A stretch of DNA of 64,000 nt from NCBI RefSeq assembly GCF_001584145.1, contig NZ_CP013232.1, forward strand, positions 4,960,001 through 5,024,000. Direction: 5' to 3'. The translations under genes were made by a program, and so were the position numbers. This DNA comes from Collimonas fungivorans (GTDB taxonomy: Bacteria > Pseudomonadota > Gammaproteobacteria > Burkholderiales > Burkholderiaceae_D). The number at the start of each line of letters is the position of its first letter. Within the stretch, counting starts at the first letter, position 1. The notes below the pieces were generated by a model. The model saw only the letters and a list, made by a program, of their open reading frames with translations, had not been told where the DNA came from and made no database searches. Of the stretch, positions 26,506 through 37,178 are shown one piece after another.

Positions 26506-27936
26506 TTACAAGCCAAGTGCGTTTTTCACTTTGCCAAACACCTTGATGTTTTCAAACGTGCCCTTGAAACTGTCGCTGCCGGCACCGGCCGAGAACAGCA
26601 TCACGTCGCCGCCGCCGTGCGTCTCCGAACCAGGCGAACCGGCAAAACGCACGCCGACCTGCTGCAGGTAGTCATCGGCTTCGGTATCGACATTGGTCAG
26701 GTCGCCGTCTTCCGGGCGGCGCGGCGCGCTGCCGTTGCCGAACACCAGCGTGGTGTAGGGTTTGCCGTCGGCCGCCAGCGCCAGCTTGCCGTCGTAGTAG
26801 TTGGCGACCTTGCCCAGGATCGGATTGCCACGCTTCGGATAGCCATTGAAACCGATCGCATGATCGTGGTCGGCGGTAACCACTATCAATGTGTCTTTCA
26901 GGTCGACAAGTTCCAGCGCCTTCTTGATCGCGGCATCAAAAGCCAGGGTGTCTTCCAGCGCGCGTTTGGCGTTGGTGCCGTGCAAGGCATGGTCGATGCG
27001 GCCGCCTTCCACCATCAGGAAATAGCCTTTCGGATTCTTCTTGAGCACGCCGATGGCTTTTTCGGTCATCTCGGCCAGGCTCGGCTGGTTCAGGTTTTTC
27101 TTGACGCGGTCCAGTTCGTAATCCATGTCGCTGGCGCTGAACAAGCCCAGCAGTTTGCTGACACCGGCCGGATTGACGTTCTTCAGTTCGCTGCCGGAAG
27201 CGACGTAGGTATATCCCGCCGCCTTGAACATGCCCAGCGCATCGAGCTCATCGTTACGCTGGCTGCCCGCCGTGCTCTTCGGCAGGAAATGCCGCAAGCC
27301 GCCGCCCAGCAATACATCGACGCCATCCTTCAACGCCGTGTTGTAGCGCGCCGCGCCCGGCGTCGCCTGTTCGGTGATGGTGTTGTAAGCGTCGCGGTTG
27401 CAGACGTGGGAATAAGTCGTGGCCGGAGTCGCATGGCTGATGCGGGTGGTGCTGACGGCGCCGACCGCCTTGCCGGCGCCTTTGGCCAGTTCCAGCAAAG
27501 TCTGCACCGGCTGGCCGTTGCCGGCCACGCAGGTGGAATCCGCCTTGACTTGATACGGCTTGCCGTTGGCGTCGAAGGCATTGGTATCGGAAGACATGGA
27601 AATCACATCGTTCTTCATCTTGACGCCAGTCATGTACGCCGCCATCGATGGTGCGCTATCGGTGGTCTGGGCATCCAGCGAGAAGGTCTTGACGCGCGCA
27701 GTGCGGGTCAAGGTCTCCATGGTCAGGCGCCCTGCTTCGCCATGGCCGTAGATGCGCGCGGCGGTGACAGTCACCGGGCCCATGCCGTCGCCCAGGAAGA
27801 AGATGACGTTTTTCGCGGCCGCGGCGTCGGCCGCCATGACGTTCGCGGTGAAAAGTAAAGACAGCGGCGTCAACGCGCACAGTGCGGCGCATTGGTAGAT
27901 CCGGCGCTGGAATTGCTTGCTAGCTGGTTTAATCAT
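26506..27936 (-). CDS. phoA: Alkaline phosphatase, secreted (PhoA family)
   Basis: Periplasmic metal-dependent phosphomonoesterase that frees phosphate from organic esters. The 476 aa start with a signal peptide (residues 1-36, ending ANVMA-ADA). The metal-binding segment is NVIFFLGDGMG, and the nucleophile is S94 in TTDSAPS. Further metal ligands lie in TADHDHAIGF and GSETHGGGDV. The gene lies 74 bases downstream of a second phosphatase on the same strand, with which it shares the whole fold, so one is probably a duplicate of the other. The metal requirement (two Zn and one Mg) is family knowledge. Confidence 0.93.
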   Translation of the reverse strand: MIKPASKQFQRRIYQCAALCALTPLSLLFTANVMAADAAAAKNVIFFLGDGMGPVTVTAARIYGHGEAGRLTMETLTRTARVKTFSLDAQTTDSAPSMAAYMTGVKMKNDVISMSSDTNAFDANGKPYQVKADSTCVAGNGQPVQTLLELAKGAGKAVGAVSTTRISHATPATTYSHVCNRDAYNTITEQATPGAARYNTALKDGVDVLLGGGLRHFLPKSTAGSQRNDELDALGMFKAAGYTYVASGSELKNVNPAGVSKLLGLFSASDMDYELDRVKKNLNQPSLAEMTEKAIGVLKKNPKGYFLMVEGGRIDHALHGTNAKRALEDTLAFDAAIKKALELVDLKDTLIVVTADHDHAIGFNGYPKRGNPILGKVANYYDGKLALAADGKPYTTLVFGNGSAPRRPEDGDLTNVDTEADDYLQQVGVRFAGSPGSETHGGGDVMLFSAGAGSDSFKGTFENIKVFGKVKNALGL

Positions 27937-28010
27937 GGTCTGTACCTTTGTCTATCTTGGGCAAATTCGTTCGGTAAATTCGAAGCGGCATCACAGGCCG
28001 ACAGCTTTTT

Positions 28011-29432
28011 TCACCAAGCCGAACACTTCGGTGTTGTCGAGCACGCCGCGGATATTCTCGGCCCCAGTCCCTGCGCACCGATGAAGACGTTGGTGCCGCC
28101 GTGGGTTTCGCCGCCGGCTTCGGTCGGGATCACCGACTCTTGCATGTAGTCCTTGTCAGCCACCTGCATGTCGGACAACGCGCCGCGCGTGGCCAGGTGG
28201 TTGGGGCCGTTGCCGAAACCGATCACGGTGTAAGGGTTGTTGTTGATATCGCGTTCAGGCTGGCCGGTAGCGACATTTTTCACCAGGCCGAGCACACCCG
28301 GCTCGCTGCTGGTGGTCTTGCCGGTGCGCTTGGCGTAGCCGTTCAGCAGGATCGAATGGTCATGGTCGGCAGTAACCACCACCAGGGTGTTTTTCAAACC
28401 CGGATCGACTAGCTGCATCTTGTCCAGCGCGACCTTGATCGCCTCATCGAAAGCAACGGTTTCCTGCAACGCGCGCCGCGCATTGGTGGCGTGCAAGGCA
28501 TGGTCGATGCGGCCGCCCTCAACCATCAGGAAGAAGCCGGTCTTCTTGCTGTTCAGCAGGTCTATCGATTTGCCCGTCATCTGCGCCAGGCTCGGCTCCT
28601 TGGCGGCGTCGCGGTCCAGATCGTAAGTCATGTGGTCCTTGTGGAATAGGCCGACCACTTTTGGCGTTGCGGCGCCGATCTTGTCGAACTCGGCAAAGTT
28701 GCTGGCATAGGTATAGCCGGCCGCCTTGAATTCCGCCACCAGGTCGCGGCTGTCGCTGCGCTTGCTGTCGGCGTCGGCTTTCGGCAGGAAATGACGGCGG
28801 CCGCCGCCGAAAATGACGTCGACGCCATCGCTCAGCTTGCTGTTGAAGCCGGCGCCCTTCGGCGTCAATTGCGCGGCGATATTGTTTTCGCCGTCGCGGT
28901 GGCAGATATGCGAATAAGTCGCCGCCGGCGTCGCATGCGTGATCCGGGTGGTGGTCACGACGCCGGTGCTGTAACCCTTGGCCTTCATGATCTCCAGTAG
29001 AGTGTCGGCTGGCGTGCCGTTGCCGGCGGGGCAGGTGCTGTCGGCGCCGTTGACATAACTTTTGCCGCCGGCGTCGCGGGCGCTGGTATTGGCCGACATG
29101 GCAATCACTTCGTTGTTCGCCTTGACGCCGGTCATGTAGGCCGCCATCGACGGTGCGCTGTCGGTCACTTGGGCATCGTTGGAATAGGTAGTGACGAAAC
29201 CGCTTTCCGGCAGGGTATCGATGGTCAGGTCGCCCTCTTCGCCCACTTTGTAGATGCGGGCGGCAGTCATGGTGGTGATGCCCATGCCGTCGCCCAGGAA
29301 GAAGATCACATTCTTGCCCGGCTTGACTTCAGGCCGCTCGACCGGCACCTCGACCAGCGGATTGCTGGAACCGCTACACCCCGCCAACACCATTGCTCCC
29401 GTGGCGGCGGCAATCAAAATACGTAATTTCAT
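28011..29432 (-). CDS. Alkaline phosphatase, lipoprotein type; C-terminus frameshifted
   Basis: Paralogue of the gene just downstream. The 473-aa reading frame begins with a lipoprotein signal (MVLAGC, C19), so the enzyme is membrane-anchored. The metal site NVIFFLGDGMG and nucleophile S92 in VTDSAPS are intact, as are TADHDHSILL and GETHGGTNVF. After GAQGLG the frame runs into an unrelated tail (PRISAACSTTPKC). Adding one base in the G run (CCCC at 28062-28065 on +) restores AENIRGVLDNTEVFGLVKKAVGL and a stop at 27991, matching the end of the paralogue. Either a real truncation or a sequencing error; the catalytic core is unaffected. Confidence 0.88.
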   Translation of the reverse strand: MKLRILIAAATGAMVLAGCSGSSNPLVEVPVERPEVKPGKNVIFFLGDGMGITTMTAARIYKVGEEGDLTIDTLPESGFVTTYSNDAQVTDSAPSMAAYMTGVKANNEVIAMSANTSARDAGGKSYVNGADSTCPAGNGTPADTLLEIMKAKGYSTGVVTTTRITHATPAATYSHICHRDGENNIAAQLTPKGAGFNSKLSDGVDVIFGGGRRHFLPKADADSKRSDSRDLVAEFKAAGYTYASNFAEFDKIGAATPKVVGLFHKDHMTYDLDRDAAKEPSLAQMTGKSIDLLNSKKTGFFLMVEGGRIDHALHATNARRALQETVAFDEAIKVALDKMQLVDPGLKNTLVVVTADHDHSILLNGYAKRTGKTTSSEPGVLGLVKNVATGQPERDINNNPYTVIGFGNGPNHLATRGALSDMQVADKDYMQESVIPTEAGGETHGGTNVFIGAQGLGPRISAACSTTPKCSAW

Positions 29433-29471
29433 TCATCGCTCCGTGTTGTCAATCAGAAACATGCAATCATT

Positions 29472-29497
29472 TGTAATAATGTGTAACAACTGTAACC
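29472..29497. promoter_or_regulatory. Possible PhoB-type direct repeats upstream of the phosphatase genes
   Basis: TGTAAT, TGTAAC and TGTAAC begin at 29472, 29482 and 29491, in the 40-65 bases before the phosphatase start at 29432. Pho boxes are direct repeats of CTGTCAT spaced 11 bases. Here the period is 9-10, so the match is partial. Confidence 0.25.
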
Positions 29498-29647
29498 AGA
29501 AGTTATTACATGCTGATGACGAAAGAGCATGGATCTTCAGAAAATGGGAGGCACAACGGAAGGTTGACCCGTGCAATGCCGGGTCAACCAAAGGGAAGAA
29601 GGAGGAGCTATGAGCTTGCTGCGCGACCGTTGTTGGCCAAGGAAGTG

Positions 29648-30286
29648 TTACTTGCGTGCGGATACCGTATGGATCGGCAGGTCATCCTTGTATTCCCAGC
29701 GTTTCCACGCTGCCAGCACGGCGTTGGGATATTCGGGACGGCCGCGGCTGCCGTTGTAGCGGCCGAGCGCGAGGTACAGGTTGCCCTTTTCCATGTCGAT
29801 ATACATGCGCAGGATCGAACAGCCGTAACGCAGGTTGGTCTGCATGTTGAACAGCTTGCTGCGGTCGGCGTCGCCGATCACGCGGGTCCAGAACGGCATC
29901 ACCTGCATGTAGCCATGGGCGCTGACGCTGGACAGCGCGTACTTGCGGAATGCCGATTCGACCTGGATCAGGCCCAGCACCATGCCGGGATCAAGGCCGG
30001 CGCGCTTGGCTTCATACCAGGCGGTTTCCAGGAATTCGATGCGCACCTGCGCATCCGGCAGCTTCTTCTTCAGGCGTTCCGACATTTCACCCAGCCAGTA
30101 CAGGTACTGGATGCGCTGGTCGATTTCAGAGAACTGGGCTTTTGGGGGACGGGCGTCATTGATGGCGCGCGACAAAGCCAGGCGTACCGAATCCGCCAGC
30201 TCTTCTTCTTTTTGATTTCCGGCGTGCGCCATGCTGCAGAGCAGCAACAACATGGGCAACAAGCCAAGCCAACGAGACCAGCGCAA
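29648..30286 (-). CDS. Lytic transglycosylase (SLT family)
   Basis: Murein-degrading enzyme that cleaves glycan strands with release of 1,6-anhydromuropeptides. The start is not obvious. The TTG at 30286 is preferred because GGGGAG lies 6 bases upstream and the product then begins with a good signal peptide (WLGLLPMLLLLCSMAHA); a GTG at 30307 is the alternative. This gives 212 aa. The SLT domain shows LIQVESAFRKYALSS (catalytic Glu), HGYMQVMPFW in place of the usual GLMQVMP, and LALGRYNGSRG. It follows proS on the same strand after 85 bases. Its ribosome site lies in a hairpin. Confidence 0.85.
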   Translation of the reverse strand: MRWSRWLGLLPMLLLLCSMAHAGNQKEEELADSVRLALSRAINDARPPKAQFSEIDQRIQYLYWLGEMSERLKKKLPDAQVRIEFLETAWYEAKRAGLDPGMVLGLIQVESAFRKYALSSVSAHGYMQVMPFWTRVIGDADRSKLFNMQTNLRYGCSILRMYIDMEKGNLYLALGRYNGSRGRPEYPNAVLAAWKRWEYKDDLPIHTVSARK

Positions 30287-30292
30287 TCGATA

Positions 30293-30320
30293 CTCCCCAA
30301 AATACACTTTTATTTTGGGG
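30293..30320 (-). promoter_or_regulatory. Hairpin over the transglycosylase ribosome site
   Basis: The + strand reads CTCCCCAAAATA (30293-30304) followed after a few bases by TATTTTGGGGAG (ending near 30321), a perfect 12-bp stem with a 4-6 base loop. On the minus strand the right-hand part GGGGAG is the Shine-Dalgarno proposed for the TTG start at 30286. It has no T-run, so a terminator for proS is less likely than a translation-control element. Confidence 0.5.
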
Positions 30321-30371
30321 AGAGTATACAAAGAAAACGGCGCAAAAAACCAATCCGCCGCAAATCTGTTG

Positions 30372-32114
30372 TTATTGGGAAACCAGGCGAGCCTTGATGA
30401 AGTCTGCCACCTCCGCCAGCGGTACCGTAGTTGCCTCGGTATCGCGCCGTCCCTGGTACTCCAGCTGGCCATCCTTGAGGCCGCGGTCGCCGATCACCAC
30501 CCGATGCGGCACGCCGATCAGCTCCCAGTCGGCGAACATCGCGCCCGGGCGCTCGCCGCGGTCGTCCAGGATGACGTCGACGCCGGCAGCCAGCAAGCTG
30601 TCGTACAGCTTGTCGGTCTCGGCCTTGACCGCTTCGCTGCGGTCATAGCCCATAGGGCACAGGACTACTTCGAACGGGGCGATGGAGGTCGGCCAGATGA
30701 TGCCCTTGTCGTCGAAATTCTGTTCAATCGCGGCGCCCAGGATGCGTGTGATGCCAATTCCATAACATCCCATCTGCAGCATCTGCGGCTTGCCGTTCTC
30801 GTCCAGGAAAGTCGCTTTCATCGATTCCGAATAGGCGGTGCCCAGCTGGAACACGTGGCCGACTTCAATCCCGCGCAAGATCGCCAGGGCGCCCTTGCCG
30901 TCCGGCGAAGGGTCGCCTTCCACCACATTGCGGATATCGAACACCATAGGCTCGGGCAAGTCGCGGCCCCAGTTGACGCCGGTGTAGTGGAAATCCACTT
31001 CGTTGGCGCCGCTGACGAAGTCATGCATGTTGGCGACAGTGACGTCCGCCACTACGGTAACCGGCTTCTTTGTATTGACCGGGCCAAGGTAGCCTGGCGG
31101 CGTGCCGAAGTACTCGACAATCTCCTGTTCGGTAGCAAAACGATAACCGGCCAGGCCGGGAATCTTGTTGGCCTTGATTTCGTTGAGCTCATGGTCGCCG
31201 CGCAGCATCAGCAGCCAGACCACCTTGCTTGCCGGCTCTTTGTCGGTTGCTTCTTTTTCAACAGTCAGGACGATCGACTTGATGGTTTGCGTCAAAGGCA
31301 GCTGCAGCAGCTCGGCTACCGCTTCGCATTTGGCCTTGCCCGGCGTCGCCGTCTTGGTCAACGCCTGGGTCGCCGCGCCGCGGGCCGGATACAAGGGCAG
31401 GGACTCGGCCGCTTCCATGTTGGCGGCGTAATCCGAGTTCGGGCAATACACGATGGCGTCTTCGCCGGTAGCGGCGATGACGTGGAATTCGTGCGAACCG
31501 GTACCGCCGATGGCGCCGTTGTCGGCCGCCACCGCCCTGAATTGCAGGCCAAAGCGGTTGAAAATCCGGACGTAGGCGTCGTACATGATCTGGTAGGACT
31601 GTTTCAGGCCATCCAGGTCGCGATCGAAGGAATAGGCGTCTTTCATCGTGAATTCGCGTCCGCGCATCAAACCGAAGCGTGGCCGGCGCTCATCGCGGAA
31701 CTTGGTCTGGATATGGTAAAAATTCACCGGCAGCTTGCGGTAAGAGCGTAATTCAGTGCGAGCGATGTCAGTAATCACTTCTTCCGAAGTCGGCTGGATG
31801 ATGAAGTCTCGGCCGTGACGGTCCTTGACGCGCATCAGTTCGGCGCCGTATTTCTGCCAGCGCCCGGTTTCCTGCCAGAGTTCGGCCGGCTGCACTACCG
31901 GCATCAGCAATTCCACCGCCCCGGAACGGTTCATCTCCTCGCGCACAATGCTCTCCACCTTGCGGATCACGCGCAAACCCATGGGCATGTAGGTGTAAAT
32001 GCCGGAACTGATGCGTTTGATCATGCCGGCGCGCATCATCAGCTTGTGGCTGACGATTTCAGCGTCGGATGGAGCTTCTTTGAGCGTGGAGATAAAAAAA
32101 CGGGAGGCGCGCAT
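30372..32114 (-). CDS. proS: Prolyl-tRNA synthetase
   Basis: Charges tRNA-Pro with proline. The 580 aa are the bacterial form with the editing (INS) domain between the class II motifs 2 and 3. Motif 2 region: [31 protein letters not shown] domain about residues 220-400, with [16 protein letters not shown]. Motif 3: [16 protein letters not shown]. Anticodon-binding domain at the end ([21 protein letters not shown]). The start at 32114 is divergent from rppH. A tRNA-Pro gene is at 59772. No anomaly. Confidence 0.97.
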   Translation of the reverse strand: MRASRFFISTLKEAPSDAEIVSHKLMMRAGMIKRISSGIYTYMPMGLRVIRKVESIVREEMNRSGAVELLMPVVQPAELWQETGRWQKYGAELMRVKDRHGRDFIIQPTSEEVITDIARTELRSYRKLPVNFYHIQTKFRDERRPRFGLMRGREFTMKDAYSFDRDLDGLKQSYQIMYDAYVRIFNRFGLQFRAVAADNGAIGGTGSHEFHVIAATGEDAIVYCPNSDYAANMEAAESLPLYPARGAATQALTKTATPGKAKCEAVAELLQLPLTQTIKSIVLTVEKEATDKEPASKVVWLLMLRGDHELNEIKANKIPGLAGYRFATEQEIVEYFGTPPGYLGPVNTKKPVTVVADVTVANMHDFVSGANEVDFHYTGVNWGRDLPEPMVFDIRNVVEGDPSPDGKGALAILRGIEVGHVFQLGTAYSESMKATFLDENGKPQMLQMGCYGIGITRILGAAIEQNFDDKGIIWPTSIAPFEVVLCPMGYDRSEAVKAETDKLYDSLLAAGVDVILDDRGERPGAMFADWELIGVPHRVVIGDRGLKDGQLEYQGRRDTEATTVPLAEVADFIKARLVSQ

Positions 32115-32389
32115 AACGATGAATTCTTTTTAAAAAGAGAGGGTTATAATCAACTCAATTTTAAAGGATTAGCTGGCTGATGCGCCTACTCTTTGCACAA
32201 TTGATTGATGTTCTGGCCATTGTTGTCACTGGCAAGGGCAGATTGCGCGCCTAATCGGGCGAGGACAGAGCTTTCCGCCTAGCCATGGCGGCTGTACGGG
32301 CCTGTTCCGCAAATGATGACGGCAAGCAAAGATTTAGCAGAAATACGCAAATAGAGCCGCCCGGCCGCAGAAAGTTTTGAGGTAACAAC

Positions 32390-32965
32390 ATGCTTGACCG
32401 TGAAGGCTTTCGCCCGAACGTCGGCATTATCTTGCTCAACACCCAGAACGAAGTCTGGTGGGGCAAGCGCGTGCGTGAACATTCGTGGCAATTTCCACAA
32501 GGCGGTATCAAATACGGTGAAACCCCGGAGCAGGCAATGTTTCGCGAACTCGAGGAAGAAATCGGGCTGAAGGCGGAACACGTCAAGATCATCGGCCGTA
32601 CCCGCGACTGGCTGCGCTACGAAGTGCCGGATCATTTCATCAAGCGTGACGTGCGCGGACATTATCGCGGCCAGAAACAGATCTGGTTCCTGCTGCGCAT
32701 GGTCGGACGCGACTGCGACGTCAACCTGCGCCTCACCGAACACCCCGAATTCGACGCCTGGCGCTGGCATGATTACTGGGTGCCGCTGGATGTCGTGATC
32801 GAATTCAAACGGGATGTCTACCAGCGCGCCTTGCAAGAATTATCACGTTTCCTGACGCGCCCGCTGCAAAACGCGCCGCATCACGCCCGTCACCTGCGCA
32901 CCGGCCATGGACCGCGCGCATCGACGCAATCCCCTCCGGCCTGTGCCGAACCCGAAAAGAAGTGA
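32390..32965 (+). CDS. rppH: RNA pyrophosphohydrolase RppH
   Basis: Removes pyrophosphate from the 5' end of mRNA and so opens it to RNase E decay. The 191 aa have the complete Nudix box at residues 38-60 (GG, then GE, then [10 protein letters not shown]), preceded by the conserved WQFPQGGI. The last 35 residues are a basic and Pro-rich tail not found in E. coli RppH (176 aa), common in Burkholderiales. The start at 32390 has TGAGGTAA about 5 bases upstream. The gene is divergent from proS, and a CNP1-like gene starts 8 bases after it. Confidence 0.95.
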   Translation: MLDREGFRPNVGIILLNTQNEVWWGKRVREHSWQFPQGGIKYGETPEQAMFRELEEEIGLKAEHVKIIGRTRDWLRYEVPDHFIKRDVRGHYRGQKQIWFLLRMVGRDCDVNLRLTEHPEFDAWRWHDYWVPLDVVIEFKRDVYQRALQELSRFLTRPLQNAPHHARHLRTGHGPRASTQSPPACAEPEKK

Positions 32966-32973
32966 GTACCCCT

Positions 32974-33588
32974 ATGGCTTTTGCCTTTCGCGCCTTTCAT
33001 TTTTCTCCCGCTACAAACAAGATACTGCAGCTGCTGGCTGCCAGCCTGCTGTTGCTGAGCGCCGTCACCCAGGTGCACGCCGCCGGCGATCCGTTCAATC
33101 CCGGCGCCGGTGCGAGTTCCAGCAATTCAGGCATGTCTGACGATGACGATTACGACGACGGCAAATCCTGGCAAGAAGCCAAGACCGAAATCCCGCCGCA
33201 GCCGCAAGCCGCCAACCTGGTGTCGTTTTATGTCAGCCCGACCGCCACCATGAATTTTTTCATCGATGTCAATTCGATATCGGCCGGCAGCGACGGCGTG
33301 GTGCGCTACACGCTGGTCAGCAAGAGCCAGGGCGGTGCTGAAAACATCAGCTACGAAGGCATTCGCTGCCAGACCTATGAGAGCAAGTCATATGCATTTG
33401 GCCAGAAAGACGGCAGCTGGTCGCGCGCGCGCCTGAGCGGCTGGAAGCAGATCAGCGAATCGTCGGGAAACCGCCAGCATGCCGCTCTTGCCAAAGACTT
33501 TCTTTGCCAGGATGGCATGATAGCCGGCAAAGTTGAGGACATACGCAGCAGGCTGCGCAGCAACCGTCCGATCAAACCGGGCAGCTGA
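32974..33588 (+). CDS. CNP1-like secreted protein
   Basis: Member of the CNP1-like family, known as a cryptic surface protein of Neisseria; function unknown. The ATG at 32974 gives 204 aa with a Sec signal peptide (ILQLLAASLLLLSAVTQVHA, residues 18-37). An acidic stretch SDDDDYDDGKSW follows, then the CNP1 domain, with VSFYVSPTATMNFFIDVNSIS, GVVRYTLVSKSQGGAENISYEG and a Cys pair (RCQTYES, DFLCQDG). It starts 8 bases after rppH and is followed by a bidirectional terminator, so rppH-CNP1 form a two-gene unit. Confidence 0.85.
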   Translation: MAFAFRAFHFSPATNKILQLLAASLLLLSAVTQVHAAGDPFNPGAGASSSNSGMSDDDDYDDGKSWQEAKTEIPPQPQAANLVSFYVSPTATMNFFIDVNSISAGSDGVVRYTLVSKSQGGAENISYEGIRCQTYESKSYAFGQKDGSWSRARLSGWKQISESSGNRQHAALAKDFLCQDGMIAGKVEDIRSRLRSNRPIKPGS

Positions 33589-33606
33589 CCCGCCCTGCCC
33601 GCATGT

Positions 33607-33640
33607 AAAAACGGCTCCTGCAATTTGCGGAGCCGTTTTT
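33607..33640. terminator. Bidirectional terminator
   Basis: Arms AAAACGGCTCC and GGAGCCGTTTT (33608-33618 with 33629-33639), loop TGCAATTTGC, with A-run before and T-run after. It ends the CNP1-like gene on + and proB on -. Confidence 0.9.
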
Positions 33641-33668
33641 TATTGTCCGGAGCTGCCGGTCTTGCCGC

Positions 33669-34787
33669 CTAGAGCAAGACCATGTTGTCTCGATGGATCA
33701 ATTCTGATTCTTCGACAAAACCCAGGATAGACTGGATCTCCGCCGATGGATGGCGCATGATGCGGCGCGCTTCCGAACTGGTGTAATTGCTGATGCCGCG
33801 CGCGATGGCGTGGCCGTCGACATCGGTGCAGGTAATGACGTCGCCGCGGCCGAACTCGCCGGATACGGCGGTTACGCCGATCGGCAGCAGGGATTTGCCT
33901 TCGTTGCGCAGCTTTTGCACGGCGCCGGCATCCAGCACTACCTTGCCGGCGGTTTTCAGATGATCGGCCATCCACTGCTTGCGCGCGGTGAGCTGCGCGG
34001 TCTGCGCATTCAATTGCGTGCCGATGGCTTCGCCGCTGGCGAGCCGGGTCAGCACCGCATCTTCGCGGCCCCAGGCAATTACCGTGTGTGCGCCCGAGGT
34101 GGCGGCGCGCTTGGCGGCCAGGATCTTGGTGATCATGCCGCCGCGGCCGATGCTGGTGCCGGCGTCGCCCGCCATCACTTCCAGCGCCGGATCGCCGGCT
34201 TTGGCTTCATGCACGAACTCCGCATTCGGGTCCTTGCGCGGATCGGCCGTGTACAAACCCTTCTGGTCGGTCAGGATGATCAAGGCGTCGCCTTCGATCA
34301 GGTTGGCGACCAGCGCGCCCAAGGTGTCGTTGTCACCGAACTTGATTTCATCGGTGACCACGGTGTCGTTCTCGTTGATGATCGCCACCACGCCGAAGCG
34401 CAACAGGGTAAACAGCGTCGAACGGGCATTCAGGTAGCGTTCGCGGTCGGCCAGGTCGGCGTGCGTCAGCAATACCTGGGCGGTGCGTATGTTGTGGGCG
34501 CGAAAGCTGGTTTCATAGATCTGCGCCAGGCCCATCTGGCCGACGGCGGCGCAGGCCTGCAGTTCGTCGATGCTGGTCGGACGTTTGTCGAAACCGAGCC
34601 GCTGCATGCCTTCGGCCACGGCGCCGGAACTGACCAGCACGACTTCCTTGCCCATCGCCCGCAACTCGGCGATCTGGGTCGCCCATTTTTCGATGGCGCC
34701 GGCGTCCAGGCCCTTGCCGTCATTGGTCACCAGGGAGGATCCGACTTTGATGATGATGCGCTTGGCTTTTTGAATGACGGAATTCAT
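33669..34787 (-). CDS. proB: Glutamate 5-kinase
   Basis: First step of proline synthesis: phosphorylates glutamate with ATP; feedback-inhibited by proline. The 372 aa include the amino-acid kinase domain ([14 protein letters not shown] at the start, [26 protein letters not shown]) and a C-terminal PUA domain (about 280-372, with [18 protein letters not shown] and [11 protein letters not shown]). The order proB-obgE-rpmA-rplU is standard in betaproteobacteria and places it at the end of the obg block. Its partner proA lies at 3309. Confidence 0.97.
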   Translation of the reverse strand: MNSVIQKAKRIIIKVGSSLVTNDGKGLDAGAIEKWATQIAELRAMGKEVVLVSSGAVAEGMQRLGFDKRPTSIDELQACAAVGQMGLAQIYETSFRAHNIRTAQVLLTHADLADRERYLNARSTLFTLLRFGVVAIINENDTVVTDEIKFGDNDTLGALVANLIEGDALIILTDQKGLYTADPRKDPNAEFVHEAKAGDPALEVMAGDAGTSIGRGGMITKILAAKRAATSGAHTVIAWGREDAVLTRLASGEAIGTQLNAQTAQLTARKQWMADHLKTAGKVVLDAGAVQKLRNEGKSLLPIGVTAVSGEFGRGDVITCTDVDGHAIARGISNYTSSEARRIMRHPSAEIQSILGFVEESELIHRDNMVLL

Positions 34788-34890
34788 ATTTTTATCTATC
34801 GTGCCTCGGCGACTGGCGAGGGTGGCGGGAAAAAAATAGACCGATGGAGAGAGACTGATTTCTCCGCAGCCATCGGTGCCGGATACTTGC

Positions 34891-36009
<1,119 letters not shown>

Positions 36010-36195
36010 CTAATGAGGTTGGAGGTTAAATTCTTATTGAAAGCCACAGGTAACTTTACCGATTTTTGGCGATCGTTGCAGCCTAGGCCGCAGCTTGTAT
36101 TGCAATAATGCCATTGCTTCAGGCATAACTCGCCGCCAGCGGAATAGACACGCTGCGTGTTCCGGTTAGCCAGAGCAGTGTTTTACGACCAGAAA

Positions 36196-36230
36196 CTAAA
36201 AAGGCTCCACCAGCTGGCAGAGCCTTTCGC
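36196..36230 (-). terminator. Terminator after rpmA
   Basis: On the minus strand a stem AAAGGCTC/GAGCCTTT (36220-36227 with 36200-36207) with an inner CCAGCTGG palindrome is followed by TTAGTTT. It lies 45 bases after the rpmA stop. Confidence 0.75.
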
Positions 36231-36271
36231 AGCAAGGCTGACGCCTTGCCTGTGTCGACGCTTAAAGAAAC

Positions 36272-36529
36272 TTAAGCTGGTACGACAGTAACGTAGTTAC
36301 GCTGTGTAGCGCCTTTGGTTACGAATTGTACTTTGCCTGGAATCAGTGCGAACAAGGTGTGATCCTTGCCCATGCCAACATTTTCGCCTGGATGCGTCTT
36401 GGTGCCGCGTTGACGAATGATGATGCCGCCGGCGTTGATCGCCTGGCCACCGTAGACCTTGACGCCAAGTCGCTTTGACTCTGAGTCACGGCCGTTGCGC
36501 GTAGTGCCGCCGCCTTTTTTATGTGCCAT
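36272..36529 (-). CDS. rpmA: 50S ribosomal protein L27
   Basis: Large-subunit protein whose N-terminal tail reaches the peptidyl-transferase centre. The 85 aa start [19 protein letters not shown], the conserved N-terminus without the cleaved extension found in Firmicutes, and continue [21 protein letters not shown]. It lies 38 bases after rplU. The rplU-rpmA-obgE order is one of the most conserved in bacteria. Confidence 0.98.
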   Translation of the reverse strand: MAHKKGGGTTRNGRDSESKRLGVKVYGGQAINAGGIIIRQRGTKTHPGENVGMGKDHTLFALIPGKVQFVTKGATQRNYVTVVPA

Positions 36530-36567
36530 TTAAAACTCCTGGTATCTGGTTAAGCCGACCGACGCAA

Positions 36568-36879
36568 TTAAGCGTTGATCGAAACGATTTGAATTTCGGT
36601 GTAATTTTGACGATGGCCTTGATGCTTCTGATAATGCTTACGACGACGCATTTTGAAGATCTTGACTTTATCGTGGCGACCTTGCGCCAATACCTTAACC
36701 GACACCGTAGCACCTTCGACCAGCGGTGCACCAAACTTAATGGTGTCACCAGCGCCAACTGCGAGCACTTGATCAATAGTGAGTTCGGTGCCAATGTCTG
36801 CAGGTATCTGTTCTATTTTGAGTTTTTCGCCGGCAACAATCTTATATTGTTTGCCACCGGTTTTTATGACCGCGTACAT
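36568..36879 (-). CDS. rplU: 50S ribosomal protein L21
   Basis: Binds 23S rRNA in the large subunit. The ATG at 36879 ([14 protein letters not shown]) is the family start; the frame extends four codons further but that extension (MRFH) has no support. The 103 aa end with [21 protein letters not shown], the typical C-terminal RNA-binding segment. It is first in the rplU-rpmA operon, behind a strong promoter at 36991-37019. Confidence 0.98.
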   Translation of the reverse strand: MYAVIKTGGKQYKIVAGEKLKIEQIPADIGTELTIDQVLAVGAGDTIKFGAPLVEGATVSVKVLAQGRHDKVKIFKMRRRKHYQKHQGHRQNYTEIQIVSINA

Positions 36880-36990
36880 ATGAAACCTCATCGAAATGAT
36901 TGAAGACTATTAAAAAAATTTCTTTCCTAAAACACCATATTCAGCGATGGAAAAGCATGAAATCACTGGGCGGAATCGGGAGAACCTGAG

Positions 36991-37019
36991 ATTGTACATG
37001 GACTTGGCGCTTTCGTCAA
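36991..37019 (-). promoter_or_regulatory. rplU-rpmA promoter
   Basis: On the minus strand TTGACG (37019-37014), a 17-base spacer and TACAAT (36996-36991), close to the sigma-70 consensus. Transcription would start near 36984, giving a leader of about 105 bases before rplU. Confidence 0.75.
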
Positions 37020-37140
37020 AATCTCTTGACAAGTGCGGAATTCACCACACTTCTGCGCTTCCGCCGGGCAACCCCAGCCAAATCTTGCCTCACGGCCACT
37101 CGCAGTCGCAGTCTCACCAGCAGCACAGCGGCCTTTTTCA

Positions 37141-37146
37141 TATAAT
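37141..37146 (+). promoter_or_regulatory. Possible -10 element for grxD
   Basis: A perfect TATAAT 33 bases before the grxD start. I find no good -35 at 16-18 bases upstream (the sequence there is CAGCAG), so the call is weak. Confidence 0.35.
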
Positions 37147-37178
37147 GGCGGTATTCTGAAACTTTTTAAGGTATTGCC

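Noticed and set aside
32180..32254. 24-codon frame between proS and rppH
   Set aside because: Too short, no convincing ribosome site, and the region must hold two divergent promoters.
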